A DNA stretch of 64,000 nucleotides, from the NCBI GenBank assembly GCA_963693085.1, contig OY856410.1:1393172363-1393236362 (forward strand), given 5' to 3'. Position numbers and translations under genes: made by a program. Shown here piece by piece: positions 40,901-55,900 of the stretch. The notes below the pieces were generated by a model that was given only the letters and a program-made list of their open reading frames with translations, searched no databases and was not told the origin of the DNA. How positions within the stretch are numbered: the stretch's first letter is position 1; the number at the start of each line of letters is the position of its first letter. This stretch comes from Alisma plantago-aquatica (lineage: Eukaryota > Streptophyta > Magnoliopsida > Alismatales > Alismataceae).

Positions 40901-43900
40901 TTTCAAGCAATGCGTGATAACATGTATTCTTCCAGGTTGGAAGTGTGATTAAAAATCCTGAAATTTCTTCACTTGTCCCCACTCTGTTGATGGGACTTCA
41001 GGATCCAAACGAGTATACCAAACACTCTCTTGATATTCTTCTTCAGGTAATCCTTTCATTTTGGAAGATAGCACTGCTTTAATTCAAAGAATTCATACTC
41101 ACATGTCAAGTGCATCTACAGACTACTTTTATTAACTCCGTTGATGCACCGTCACTTGCACTGGTGGTACCCATAGTTCATAGAGGTTTAAGGGAACGGA
41201 GTGCTGAAACAAAGAAGAAAGCTGCTCAGATAGCAGGAAATATGTGTTCGTTAGTTACTGAACCAAAAGACATGATCCCTTACATAGGGTTGCTTCTACC
41301 CGAAATAAAGAAGGTACCTGTCCTAATTAATATCAATCTTTGGTTTCAAAACGGTATGTATGCTAATTTTTGCCATGATAATAGGTACTGGTAGATCCCA
41401 TACCTGAGGTCCGTTCAGTTGCTGCAAGGGCACTTGGTTCTCTGATGAGGGGAATGGGCGAAGAGCACTTTCCAAATCTTGTATCATGGTTGCTTGATAC
41501 ACTTAAGTCAGACAGCAGTAACGTGGAACGTTCTGGTGCTGCCCAGGGCTTGAGTGAGGTAGTCCTCTACATCTGTGTTCCTCAACGGCTTGAGAGCTCT
41601 CTCATGTTTATCATATACACCTCAGTACAATATTTTTATCTGACCTTTCACCCCACCTATCTAGCTTACACCAATGTTGTATGAGACATATCTTACCTTG
41701 ATAGCACATAAAATTTCAGATTTAAATTTTGTTGTGACGTTGAGGATGAATCCGTAACTGAGGACAATTGTTTTAACTTAAATCTGGTAGGTTCTAGCTG
41801 CTCTTGGCAAGGAATACTTCGAAAGTATTCTTCCGGATATTATACGTAACTGTGGTCATCAGAAGGCTTCAGTTCGTGATGGACATTTAACTCTTTTCAG
41901 AGTAAGGATGTCATCTCATTGTTTGAAACTTGCTTTTCGTCATTATTCAGATGTTATTTTTTGTGATCGTCTATAACTGTTTTATTTTTTCTATAGTATC
42001 TCCCAAGGTCATTGGGTGCCTTTTTCCAGAACTACTTGCAGCAGGTTTTACCTGCTATATTGGATGGTTTGTTATCTTATATTTATTTCAGCTTTTGAGT
42101 ATTTGGTATCTAGTTTTGAGCATAATATCCTTTAATGGAGCAGGCCTTGCCGATGAAAATGAATCTGTACGAGATGCTGCTCTTAGCGCTGGCCATGTTT
42201 TTGTGGAGCACTATGCTACAACGTCTGCACTACGATTATTTGCGCTAATTTGGTTATATTAAGTTTTTTTTGATGGACCTCTTTCTATCTCATGTGATAT
42301 GAAATATCTCTAGGTCTCTGCCCTTGCTTCTTCCCGCTGTTGAAGATGGGATCTTTAATGACAATTGGCGTATTCGCCAGAGTTCTGTGGAACTTCTGGG
42401 TGACCTTCTCTTCAAGGTTCTCTGCTTGCTGGTTGTAACATGTAGTCATTTTAGTCAGCTTACTCAACTTAATTTTATGGTTTTTAATACAGGTTGCTGG
42501 GACTTCAGGAAAAGCCATTTTGGAAGGTGGTAGTGATGATGAAGGCGCAAGTACTGAAGCTCATGGTCGTGCAATTATTGAAGTGCTTGGGAGAAGCAAG
42601 CGTGCCGAGGTTCTTTCTGCGGTGTACATGGTCAGAACCGATGTTAGTTTGTCTGTAAGACAGGTACATCCTTACATGTAGTTTTGACAAACTTTATAGT
42701 TTGTGTTTCCCTGTTTTACATATCATCAATCTGTTGTTATATTCATAAGTTATCAGGCCTAGAAAACAATCCCCACCCGAGCCTAGCTTGAAATCTTTAC
42801 CCGGTTAACCGTAACTCTTTAAGTGCTGCCTGCTGAGACGGGATGAGTAGAGATTCTCTCAATTATAAAAAATCTTGCAGAGAAATTCCATAAAATGTTG
42901 AATATTACCATGCTTGTTTATATATTTAATTCGTATATTAACTAAAATCCATCAGTCTTTAGAAGTCTAGTGAATCTATCGGGAAAAGAAAGTTCGACAA
43001 TAAGATACATAACATTCATGCAGCTCTAAACCTTACCCTTCCCTCCGAATCTTTACATAACACTTCACCACCAGAAAGGTTTATCAAGTGCACTTTTTAA
43101 ACCTTAAGAAATAGACAGTCTTCATAAAGGAGCACCTTGTCATGCAATGGCATCTGCCAAGTAGTTAAGAGAGGTACCTTACGAGCTCTAAACCCTACCC
43201 TTCTCTCCGAATCTTTACATAACACTTCACCACCAGAAAGGTTTATAAAGTGCACTTTTTAAACCTTAAGAAATAGACAGTCTTCATAAAGGCACACCTT
43301 TTCATGCAACGGCATCTGCCAAGTAGTTAAGAGAGGTGTGTCACGAGCATCACCTAAAGGGGAACCCTCCCTCTTGTTTCTCCAAAAATGAAAATTCTAT
43401 CAAGCAGTGTGATGTTAGATAAGTTCTACACCAAACACCTAAGAATGCTTCTAGTCAGATTTATGTATGCATCTCAATATAAATGGGTCAGGCCGTATAC
43501 AAGAATTATCCAAGATGTATCCACAAAGTATCCACTATTTGAAAAGTGAAAAAAAAATCTGCCCATATGTCTGAAGAAGTATTTAATACGTATCCAGGCA
43601 TATCCAAGGAGTACTAATATCCAATATGTATTCATTACAGGTATATCACCTATCCGTGCTTCCTAGCTCAAAAGTCAAAACTCAAATTTACTTATGATTT
43701 GGATTTAACGATCTTTATTTCTTTATTTATCTTTGTGTTACCTTTTTTCTTTACTATGTTAGTGATTTTCAAATCACATTTCTATCTGGTTTTTTCATTG
43801 TTCCTTTTAATTCCAGATTATGATTCCTCTAATTTTCTGGATGCAATCCCACATTTGGATCTAATAATATAAATGATTGATTTGTCATCATTTGCTACCA

Positions 43901-46900
43901 GCAAAATGAAAAACTTGCTGAGCGGCCAAACATCTCAGCCATTTTAAAAGGCCCCAATTGCTGATCAATTGGATATGCAAAAATCGCCCTATTCATTCCC
44001 GCTTAATCAGACGCTTAGAGCAGTAAAAAAATCGCCCACTTAGAGCCGTTTTATTGAAAAACTCCCAGCTGGGTACCAAGTCCGTCACCAAGTTCTGTAT
44101 TTCTTTTTTGTGTATGACTTTTTTTGTAATTAGTATGTTACAAAGTACTGTAACTATGTTTCTGTCAGTCTAATACTGACTAATTTACTTCTAGTGTATG
44201 AAATACTAATCAATTGCTGACAGCTGTAACTGTGACCTATAAATTAGAATGTAACGTTAAGAACTACTGACTTGGATGATATAGTTAAATGCAATATTAC
44301 ATATTGACTCGTATGATCCTAATATTGCTGTTACTTAAGTAAATCATATGATCCAACTATTATAGACTATCATTTATAAATTCTGTGTACTAGATAACAT
44401 TCATTGTCTGAATTGACTGCTGTAATGTATGACTAAATGACGATATCTAAATGTAAATACAAGTTAGTAAGCCATCGATGATAAGTTTATTGTTTACCGT
44501 TTAACTATGTATAGACCTGATGTAAAACTGGAAGTCTTAAATGTATACATGCCTCAGGCTGGGAGTACATTTAAGTTGTCACAAGATTATAGCTATAATC
44601 ATTCTTTTATAGTTGTTGTAGCTAACATCAACTCACTAAATGACTGGAACCTAGAGATTGCTGTACGCAGGTAGATAGGCTGTGGACATGCATAATATAC
44701 ACGATGCACTACTGTACATTTGAATATATAGACAAAATAACATCATGATTCATGAATAATAGAGTTGAAGCTCCAAAAGCAAATTAGTAATACATACAAA
44801 ACAATCTCTTCAGAAATTTCTTTCTAGCATCTATGTTTCACTTTTCTCATCTCCTCCTTTATATCCCTCCCTGAACCTATAGATCAAGTGAATAGTTGGG
44901 GCAGACAAGACCAAGATGAAAATGTTTAATTCAACTTCGTTTTTGGTGGCCTGGATTTTTTTAATAGGAAATTTGACATTTATGTATATTACTATTTTGA
45001 AGCCAAATGAACGAATAAACCATGACATTTTACCAAAAATGATCCAAAGGACAAGAAAGATGCACTTATTTATGCAATAATATAGCATATTGGGTATTGG
45101 GGGGGGGCTCCTAAACGTGCAAAAGAACAAATTCAACGACGTCGATAGAGATTTTGATGGTGAAACAAAGGATTTAAGTAGGCCTGGCAATGGCCCGGGT
45201 TTTACAGATCCGACCCGACCCGATTGTCATACGGTCTGGATCCGACCTGACCCGAAGATTTCTGGATATAAAAGACCCGAAAATTACCCGACCCGATTTT
45301 CACCCGACCTGAAAGATGAGACCTGGCCCGACCCATAATACTCGAATTTCATTTTTTCTTTAATATCTGCCACACCCGTTTTTGATCCGACCTAGGAGTT
45401 TGGACCCGACCTGATTCATAATACCTGAACATTGTTTCCTTACTTTATCTTCTTGCTAAATGGATAGGCAGAGATGTTTAATTTTTACATACTTTAGTGC
45501 AGCACAACGTATAATTTTAAAGTTTTGACATCCATTAATAATGCAGTAAGCATCTGTTTCACATCCATTTTTATAACTTCCATAATAAACATTACACGTC
45601 CATTTAATAAACAGTAAACGTCCATTTCACATCAGAAGAAACACACCCTCCACGATACAAAATATAATATTATTGTGAATATACCTACTACAGATTCAAA
45701 AATTCACACAATAAAACACTAATTAATGCATTTCCCCCAGAAATTCTGAAACAAATGTATACATCACAGAAAAGGTGCAACAGATGAACAGCTCCAGTAG
45801 GAACATCTGCATACACTTGTACACCCTAATAGGAAATAACTAGTAACTCTAACAGCCTTTTTTATTCCAGCCCGTCCCACCATTAGCTACCACCTCCTCC
45901 TTTGCTGAAGGTCCATATCTGCATGACAAGCAAGCACAGAGAGGGGAAGAACATTAGATTTATTAGCTACTCATAATCATGTGAATGACAAGGAAGCACT
46001 TGAGTAATCGGTGGGAAGAACTGTTACTTTTAAATGGTCTTTCGTGAGTTGTAAACCAGCACATAATATCATATCAATGAACAATTATGAGTAACAAACG
46101 AAAGAAAAATAATCCACAGATTTTTGGCCTTCCTGTCAGAACTACCTTTGGCTAGTTAAGAGGAGAGCGGAGCAGGTAGGCATATAGTAAAAAGCACATA
46201 AACCCATGAATCTGGGTGCATATGAGGAGGTTTCCTGTATAAGCCTGGAGATTAGCATTAGAAATATTTTCTTAAATATATTTGGACAGAAGGATAGCGT
46301 GGAGGATGGATTGGAATGATCATATTAAGCATATCAGTTTGATTTGTGGAAAAAAGAAATTGAAAGGCAATGTCGGAGGATCAAGGTAGAGGAAACCGGA
46401 GAACAACAACTGTGCTTGTGTAGCCAGCGTGCGGACAAGGTGTCAGTCCTGGCTGTCAGGCGGCACCACAATAAGAGATTATGAGGAGCAAGCGAGAGGG
46501 GGAGGGATGTCGTCGACAAACAACATAGACAAGCGATTCTGTCGTCTCGGTGTGAAACTCATTATTCAGGGTGTCGGTACTGACCGGGATCAAGTCTCAT
46601 GACGGAGAAATCGAGAGAGGCGAAGAAAACCCATGTAAATCGAGAGAGGCGAAGAAAATGAACAGAAGGGAGGCGCAAGGAGGCATGTGGGTGTTGAGAG
46701 ACCAACCTGGAGAGGTAAAGAGGAAGCACATGATCCCGATTCTTGTCTCCGTGCAGCCACCGAAGAAGGATCAACTACCGACGTCTATCCCTATTTCTTC
46801 TCCTTGCTGGCCGGCTGTCGCTGAGAATCCCGAAAGATCTGTCTCCTTGCGGGCTTTCTGTCAACGATAGTTTTCACCTTTCGGGTTTGCGGCAGCTAGG

Positions 46901-49900
46901 GTTTGGGTGAACGAACGAGAGAGACGGAGAGTCTGAGAGAGTCCGGGTGAGACTCGTGAGAGAGATGGAAGTCACAGAACATAACAAAGGGTGTGAGGCT
47001 TTTGAGTTTTGAGTCTGGTGAGCGGGGACTCGGGCCAATAACAGGTCTTCCGCTACTCCGCTCTCGGGTCCCGCGGGTCCTTAGATTTTTTTGGGCACAA
47101 CTGTGCCCGACCCAAAGTTAAAAGACACGATTTGGGTCTGTGCCCAACTTAGACCCGGACCCTATATCAAACTCAAAAGACCCTATTTTCGGGTTGGGTC
47201 GAGTCGGGTCGGGTTGCAGTATTTTTGCCAGTCCTAGATTTAAGCTATAAAGTAGTCAGACTCGAACCGGTCACCGAATCGGTTAGGCCTTTGGTTCCCG
47301 ATTCACTTGTTCAACCAGTGGTTTGACCAGTTCAACCGGTGACGTCAACATGACGTCACTAATAGTTTAAAAATATATAAATGTCTTTGATACCCGTAGA
47401 AAATATCCTTGCAAAAGTTGATACAAAGACCAAATAACAAATATTATTTTATTCATGGACATTTGTATACTAACATTTATATAGTATTCAAAATTAATTA
47501 ACAAAAAATAGCAGCAACAATACATTAATACATTTACTTGCTAAGTGAGAGAATCGGCCGGTTGGGCTAAAAACGGACCGGTTCGTCGGTTCACCGGTTA
47601 AACCGGTCGGTTCGCTGGTTTGATGCCGGTCAGACTTCATATCCGGCTTTGGGAGGGGATCGAGCCGGTAGAGTGACCGGTTCAACCAGCTGGTCCGGTT
47701 CGGTTCTGATAACCATGTGTAATAGTTTAGAACTTACAACTACGAGTTTATTTTGTAGATCATATGATTTAGAAATATCTTAATCCTATTTTCTTAGTAA
47801 TTCTTTAAATCCAAATAGAAGGGGGTATGCATGGAACTATGGAAGAAAGAGGTATAGATGGGCTAGCGATAGGGAAACATACCTTAGATTCAAGCAAGAT
47901 AGCCTCAAGATGCAAAGAGATTCCCTCAAAATGTCCAAAAAGCACAATGTTGAGAAGTAGCAGAAGCACACAGAACTGTATTTGCTAAACACACTAGGTG
48001 TTTTTAGCAAGGTTGTTAGACTTGAACCGGTGAGGCCTCTGGTTCCCGATTCACTGGTTCAACCAGTGGTCTGACCAGTTCAACCGGTGACGTCAGCATG
48101 ACGTCACTAATAGTTTAAAAATATAAATATCTTTGATACTCATAGAAAATGTCCCTGCAAAAGTTATGAAACATGAATACTAGCAAAACTGCTCACAATA
48201 ACTTGATAAACAGACCAAATAACTAATATTATTCTATTGATGGACATTTATATACCAACATATAATAGTATTCAATATTAATTAACAAAAATAGCAGCAA
48301 AAATACATTTACTTGTTAAGTGAGAGAACCAGCCAATTCAGCTGAAACCGGACCGGTTCACTGGTTTGATGCAGGTCAGACTTCATTTCTGGCTTTGTGA
48401 GGGAACCGACCCGGTAGAGTGACCGGTTCCCGGTTCAACCGGCCGGTCCGGTTCGGTTCTGATAACCATGGTTTTATGCCTGTTTTGCAAAACAAAGGCC
48501 CAAATTGGTCACTTTGCTATGAAATCCGCGACCCATTATTTTTTTAACAAAAGTTTACGCCTGAGTGTGTATTATTCGTGAATTTGTACCCAGTCCCTCT
48601 GTACACGTGTTTCATTATTTGGTTGCCAGTTGCCACAAAAACCTAAATTTCAACTAGAATTTTGATCCATGGACTAGACAAGCTTTTGTTGACATGGTAA
48701 GTGGTAAGGTAACATTAAAAAAAGGTTGACTGGTAAGGGGGGAACTGGGGAAAGCAAGTTAACATACATTATCTGCATAACGAAAGTTTTTTTTCTTCAT
48801 TTTATCTACTGCTATCACACGGCTGCAAATTTGTTGCCTGGATGGATTGTAGAGGAGCGAAGGTAAGAGATGAGCAGAAATGTGCTAATATACATCGTGT
48901 ATTAAACAGCATGGCTTTGTTTTGAACCCAATGTTATCATCACACTGCTGCATATATGTAGGCTTGATGGATTTAAAGGGTAACTCTCGGTAAGGAATAG
49001 GGAATGGCTCCATAGAGACAAGATACTGAGGCTGGATAAAGTCTGGCAAAAAGAAAAGAAAAACCTGAACGAACAGTGAAGCGGTAACAAGGGGAAATAA
49101 GAAGTGTGGGTAATGCAAACTCAATTCACAAAGCAAATTCATTCATCTAATTAACTTTGTTGGACAATACCCTAGGCATTGACATTTATAGAAACAAGTG
49201 GGAAGCCTTAGTTGGCTTATTTCCTCTCATGACCCTACTGAATCAAGAAACAAAAACTAGTTAACTGATAACTTTTAAACATGTCTCTAACTGTTACATC
49301 TAACTTCTTATATTGAAATAATTGCCCCAAACAAAAATATAAGATAACGAACAATGTTTTAAAAAACGTTAAGCGGTAACCGTGCGGACAGCACCTTGTA
49401 ACTGGTTAAGCGGTAAGCGGCCGATTTTTTAAAAAATGGGTTTTAATTTCCTATATAATTTTATACAAAATTACATATATATGTATATAAATACTAATAC
49501 TCTTTGAAACTTTTATATATATCTAAAGATTATAAACACTCTACCCAACAGTAAAAACACCCAATTAGTTTATAAGATAGCTATAAGACAATAATTATAG
49601 CCATAATATAATAAATAATAGATTTGACATAGATAAAATACCCCACATACATGATTCAGAAATATTTTTGCATCACATGTTTACATAGTTAAGCAGTAAA
49701 CAATAGACTCATTATTGGATACCTTTCTAACTTATTGTTATATGTGCATATCATCAATTAGTCATACATTACAGCAGTACAATTAACTAAAGTATGCATT
49801 CTAAAATTAGATAATAGTTACATATATTTTACTTGTATAAATTACACTTTACAAAAGTACCCTATTATCCCAACTTGCATACAGTAAACAATAGACTCAT

Positions 49901-52900
49901 TATTGGATACCTTTCTAACTTATTGTTATATGTGCATATCATCAATTAGTCATACATTACAGCAGTACAATTAACTAAAGTATGCATTCTAAAATTAGAT
50001 AATAGTTACATTACATATATTTTACTTGTATAAATTACACTTTACAACAGTACCCTATTATCCCAACTTGCATACAAGTATGCATTCTATTAGACTAGGC
50101 TTATCATAGGATATTTAAGTTTAATATATTATAGTCAGTAATACTTGGGGCCATATAGTTTATATAAAGTTACAGGTGTACAGCAAAATTTACAAAAAAC
50201 GGACAAAAAAGGGGAAAAAAAGGGGCAAAAAACGGAAAAAAAACGGGTAAAAAAGGGAAAAAACGGCCGATTAATTACAAAAAAAGTTAACCGGCGATTT
50301 TAGCAAAAATCGAACGGGCTGGGTGTCTGGCCGATTAATCGGCCGCTCAGCCCGTTTTTCGTTTCACTGATAACGAATTAAAAGGCAAGCACAAAAGAAG
50401 ATGACTCTTGAGGCATGACACTCTAATCAAGAGGCGCAAAATCATAACCAGGCTCTGGATGAGCAGGCTGTCATCAGCGGGGATGCCTCCACCCTTCCCC
50501 CATCGCAACTGCATCAGTTGTTAGTGCCCATATACCTTATGCTTATTATTACAACTGCTGGTCTATGCAAGCTGGTCTTAACTTTAATGAATCTCACAAG
50601 TCTCGTGTTGGGGAACTTGATTGGTAATCAACAAAAGGAAAGAAAAACTGAATGATGAGCATAGCAACAAAGTTCATAGAAAACATTTTATTCGAAAAAA
50701 GTGTATATAAATTTTGAGTTTTCATGAAAAGTTATCTTGCGGAATGTTCAGACCAATGGGATCCAAAGTATCCTTTTTCACGATTTCTTTTTGTCATTTT
50801 AAAATTATTACATTTTTTTCAACTTTCCTAATTTTTGGTTGACAAAAACATCATTGATTAAAAAAATCGCGTTCTGTTGGTAGCCCATCTACCCTAGGAA
50901 TCTTAGATGCAGCGCTTGGTGAAGCATTTTGTCTATAAGTGACTGCTTCATCCCTCTTTGGAACGCTTACTCAAAACAAGGTCCGGCATGGTCCAACAAC
51001 AAATATATAAAATAAAATCAATGGATGGTTCATTGCCTTCTGTGTATTACATGCTATACAGATAAACTAAGCAAGCCATACTATAGTGTTCTTTTCCTAC
51101 CTATTTTAAACTTGTGTGCCATTGTTGTATGTGACTCTGTCACTCACCATCTACTATAAACATATACTTTATAGCTGATTGATAAAACCTATATTCATTC
51201 TACCGTATAAGAGTTCTACACTAGTAATTGCGAAATTACCATGGAAAGTATCACACATGTAACTTATGAAGATTGTAAATCTATAAATGTACTATCAATA
51301 TTATGTAAACTATAATATATGCTTATACCATTTATATAATTTAGATACATGTGTGCTATATTTTTGGTTTACTGTTATAATATGCTATTGGATACCTTGA
51401 TTTAATCTAATGTTTTTCTGATTATAAAAAACTAATACTGTTTAATAAATCAAATAAGTCAGTAACATAATGTGGTTTATATTGTAAGTCTGTGAAACTG
51501 TAAGAAACACAAATATTTACATTTTATAATTGACTATCCTATTCTACATCAAAAAAGTAGTTAACTATCCTATTCTAGTGATTATCAATCATATTACTTG
51601 CATGTTACATGATATTATAATGATATAGTACTGGCGTATTATGAAATGTAAATATCTACATTATCTCATGGTGGGCGCTTTTACTGTAGAAGGCACCCTA
51701 TAATGTTTGCGTAAGAGAGCAATAGGAATGCAAAACATGGTGTCATAATGGCTTCTGTCTAGAAAAAGTACAGGAGGCTTAGGGCTAGTTTGGTTAGGTG
51801 TAGCCGGGTGTGGTTTCATGATTTAGAAAGTAAGGCATAGATAATCACAAATTTTGTACTGCCTGGATCGTATTTGGTAGGGTGCGGTGCAAGTTTCGTG
51901 CTTCGGTCGTAGCTATTTGGTTGGTAAAACAGAACCGGGCACCAGCCTGACAACCATGACTGAAAAAGTATTCTTTCAGGTAGTCGTGGCTGTAAAGTGC
52001 TCATCCGACTGGCAAATGCACCCGACCGCTCAAGATTCCAGTGTGGTACCATTTTGCCGCCGATGATGAAGTCAGATGCAGAAAAAATTCAACCAACTAC
52101 ACTCGAACACACCCTACCAAATAAAATGTAAAACTAAAAAGCGAACAATTAATTGTAATGAAGTGCAATTACACCCTACCAAATTAGGCCTTACTACAGT
52201 ACAGTTTTCTCTCATCGCTTCCTGCTCCGCCTTTTCAAAACATAGAAAATCATATACCACTGGTTTACTATTTATTTGTCTATCACAGGTTCCATTGAGA
52301 TATTTTCTTGTGATCCCTAAAGAGACATACTACCACTATATTTATGATGTAGTATAAAATTACGTTCACAAAACAGTTTTTCTCCAACCAAAACAGAGTT
52401 CATTTGAGGCCAGATGTCTAGTTGTCTGATCCAAAATAGTTCGAAGTCAAAGTGCAGAAATGGAGTAGATAAAACCTTCTTACTTCTACTATGAGCTGCT
52501 TAAAAACATGGGCTCGTAGCAAATAAGTGTTCTTGTATCACAAAAGCTCCTCACGTAAACCAGGGCAGAAGTGACTTGGATCTCTGCATCATCCTTCGGC
52601 GCTTCCTCTCCACTTGACCCTCATCCTTCTTCCTCTTACCTCAGTCTCGGTGCCGGCTTTCCAAGCGCAGTAGATGTCATTTGCTAGACTTGGGTCTTTT
52701 CGATATAGATGTATTCCATGTATGGTTGTTGCATACATTCGTGCATTTACCAGTTTGTGCGGCAAACGTGCCTGTTGGTTTGTGACATATCTTTGTTGCT
52801 TATATATTCATGTATTCCTCCTACCTCGACCTCGGCGCCGACTTTCCAAGCGCAGCATACGGAATTTGCTAGACTTGGGCTTTTCTATAGAGATGTATTC

Positions 52901-55900
52901 CATGTATGGTTGTTGCATACAGACATGTATTTACTAGTTTGTGTGGCAAACATGCTTGTGAGAGATCTTTGTTGCCTATACGTGCATGTATTTATGTGCG
53001 CTGTCCACACATCACACACATGCACCAAATTAGAATTCAACTTTTTATATAATGTCCTTGGAACATCTCTTATGTGCCATCTGCTGCAGTAATTGTGCTT
53101 TGTTCATAGTACTGATTGTTATTACGTTGACAGGCTGCAATGCACGTGTGGAAGACTATTGTAGCTAATACTCCCAAAACACTGAAGGAAATTATGCCTG
53201 TTCTAATGGATACATTAATATCTTCACTTGCGGCTTCTTCATCAGAACGAAGACAGGTTTCCTTCTGGAGTTTTGTCCTTTTGTTCGAACTTTGAAGCAC
53301 ACGTTGAAAGTATTGCGACCTATGAGATCTTTCGCTTTTTCAATTCAGGTTGCAGCTAGATCATTGGGAGAGCTTGTTAGGAAGCTCGGTGAGAGATTCT
53401 TACCATCAATTATTCCTAGTTTATCAAAGGGGCTCAAAGATTCAGATACGGGCATTAGACAGGTAATTGTAATGTGATTTTTTTTATTTATTTCACCCTC
53501 ACCTTGACTCATGCTCTATGATATTTTCTATAAATATTGATATAGTAGCTATTGTTTTGGGCCCAATTGGCTCTTGAATCTGTGTTAGACTTGGATGAAA
53601 ATTACCTATGATCTGTAACTAATAGCTCTGAGGTTTTAAGTCACTTAAATGTTTTCATTGGTAAAAATCTTGACTCGAAGATTTGGTCTTGATTTTCTCA
53701 CTTACCAAATGAAGTCTCATCAATGTGTATTATGAATTCCTCATTCACATCTTTGTGTTATAGCCTTTAACTGTAGTGAACTTGTATACTTAGGACGTTT
53801 AGCTAATGTATACATGAAGAGAGCAGGTTTGTGCTGAAATGCATTTTACTTACTGATATCTTTTCGCATATCAGATCTGTAGAGTGTCTATTTACTTAAG
53901 TATTTTGTCCTTTTACTTCAATCATGCAGTCTATATGTAATATGGACCCGAGTGTGTCCTTGGCCCATTAGGGTTTGTCTAAGTGTCTATATGCTTCCCC
54001 CTTCCCCTATTTATACGAAAGGGTGGCTGCCTCTTTTCTTTCAAGCAATAAGAAAAACCTACACGTAAGGGGATCTTCCCCATTCTATCTAGTTTTCCAC
54101 AAGATCAATAACACTACTTTTTTTTGAAAGAAAATTAACCTAATATTATGTATACTGTGCAGCTTGCAAGAATTACTAATCCCTGTAACTCCTCGATTCT
54201 AATCATTAATTTTAAATTGAGCATGCATGCTGTGTATATTGTAGCTGAGGGGGGATGTTTGAAAGAGAGTCATCATACTTCTCTTTTATGAATGCTTATT
54301 TCCATTTCTTTATTCTTATAATAAGTCTTAGGAAAAGATCATGGCGTTGATTGATAATTGTGCTCCTACAGATGCTATTAAGTATTGATGAAGTGAATTC
54401 TCCGATGTAAAACTACTCGGTAACACAAGAAGGTTTGAGTCTATTTGTAATCTATTTGAGCTCAATGTGAACTTTGGTCATATTTTGGATCTGAATCCTG
54501 GCTGAAATTAGCTGAGAATAATACAGGATCAGGTTTAGGTCCTAGTAAGTTGTCAAACTGTAAATAAGAGGCTACACGTTATATTTGATAAGAGAATCCC
54601 TTCTTCTATATATAGGAAAGGGGGATGCGTATGGACTTAGACACAATCCTAATGGGCCAAGACACACTTGGGCACATATTACAAACTAAATAATATATCC
54701 ATTAACCAAATAACTCTCAACATAACTAATGTGAGGTGATCAGTTTCTTGCAGATAATGATTATCTCCTAAGACAATTATATCGTGTGTCATTTTGATTA
54801 TATATATTCATTTTGTGTATATGTGTGTACGTGTATATATATGTGAATCCTATTTTCCGAGCCTTTTCTTTTCTAGTTTGCCTCAAAATACATTGATGTG
54901 CTGAAGTATCTGCACACACCTTCTTATGTGCCACAGGGAGTATGCATCGGTTTGAGCGAGGTCATGGCTAGTGCTGGGAAACACCAATTGATGACTTTTA
55001 TGGATGAGCTTATACCGACCATTCGAACTGCTCTTTGTGATAGGTAAATTAGTATTTCTATAGGTTAATGCACTCAGCCTTTTTATTTCTTTCTGGTTTG
55101 CTTGAGTCAAAAACGCTGATGTGCCGTTTCCTCCAGCACCCCTGAGGTTCGTGAGTATGCAGCAGCAGCATTTAGCACCCTCTATAAGGTATGGGCTTCA
55201 CATCCTTTTTTCTTTATTATAAATGAGACTGGAGTGAAAATCCTCAGCTAATCCTCCGATGTCGTAGAGTGCCGGTATGCAAGCAATTGATGAGATTGTT
55301 CCCACCCTTCTGCACGCATTGGAGGATGATGATACTTCTGATACTGCTCTTGATGGTTTAAAGCAGATACTGAGGTGCTGTACACTCACATATTATGTAT
55401 TACTATAAGGTTAATAAGTAGCTTGATTTACCTTTTTGCAACATTCACATTTGCAGTGTTCGAGCTTCTGCTGTATTGCCGCACATTTTACCTAAGCTGG
55501 TTCAACTTCCTCTTTCGTATGTGCTCTTTCTGTTCTGGAATTCTTTTTTCTACTCTGCTGCATTGTCACTCTTAACTAGCATGTGTTTACTATTTCAGTG
55601 CCTTCAATGCACATGCACTGGGAGCCTTGGCTGATGTTGCTGGACCTGGTCTCAATCCTCACCTTGGAACAATTCTTCCACCCTTGCTAATTGCCATGGG
55701 TGATGACTGTGAGGTAAGCTAGCAATTATACATTTATCAAGATATTGAAATGGACTTTCTTGACATCACCTCTACATGTGAAGTTGCTTGTATGAAATAT
55801 TATATATATTATCAAATATAAGGCATTATATCTGCATTTTGAGGGAAAATGGACTATCACTAACTATAGTTAAGTAAAATCTATGAAAAATAGAATCTTT

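Larger units (their letters stand above)
42664..53133 (+). other. Intron 27, 10.5 kb
   Basis: Holds a 162-bp tandem duplication, a GGATAC-family fragment, the 2.06 kb element 45179-47236, two GAACCG elements, the CCGCTT element 49352-50369, the Tourist-like MITE and a 185-bp tandem duplication. 43680-45170, 48480-49340 and 50370-51780 are AT-rich with nothing I can name beyond CCGCTT-like scraps near 43920-44060. Confidence 0.7.
53463..54936 (+). other. Intron 29, 1.5 kb
   Basis: Contains a solo LTR and a reversed LTR fragment of the same family; the rest is AT-rich with a (GT/TA) stretch near 54810-54843. Confidence 0.75.

Noticed and set aside
46571..46870. Frame inside the 45179 hAT element as transposase
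   Set aside because: No BED zinc finger or hAT dimerisation motif, and no similarity I recognise; the opposite strand looks like untranslated leader.
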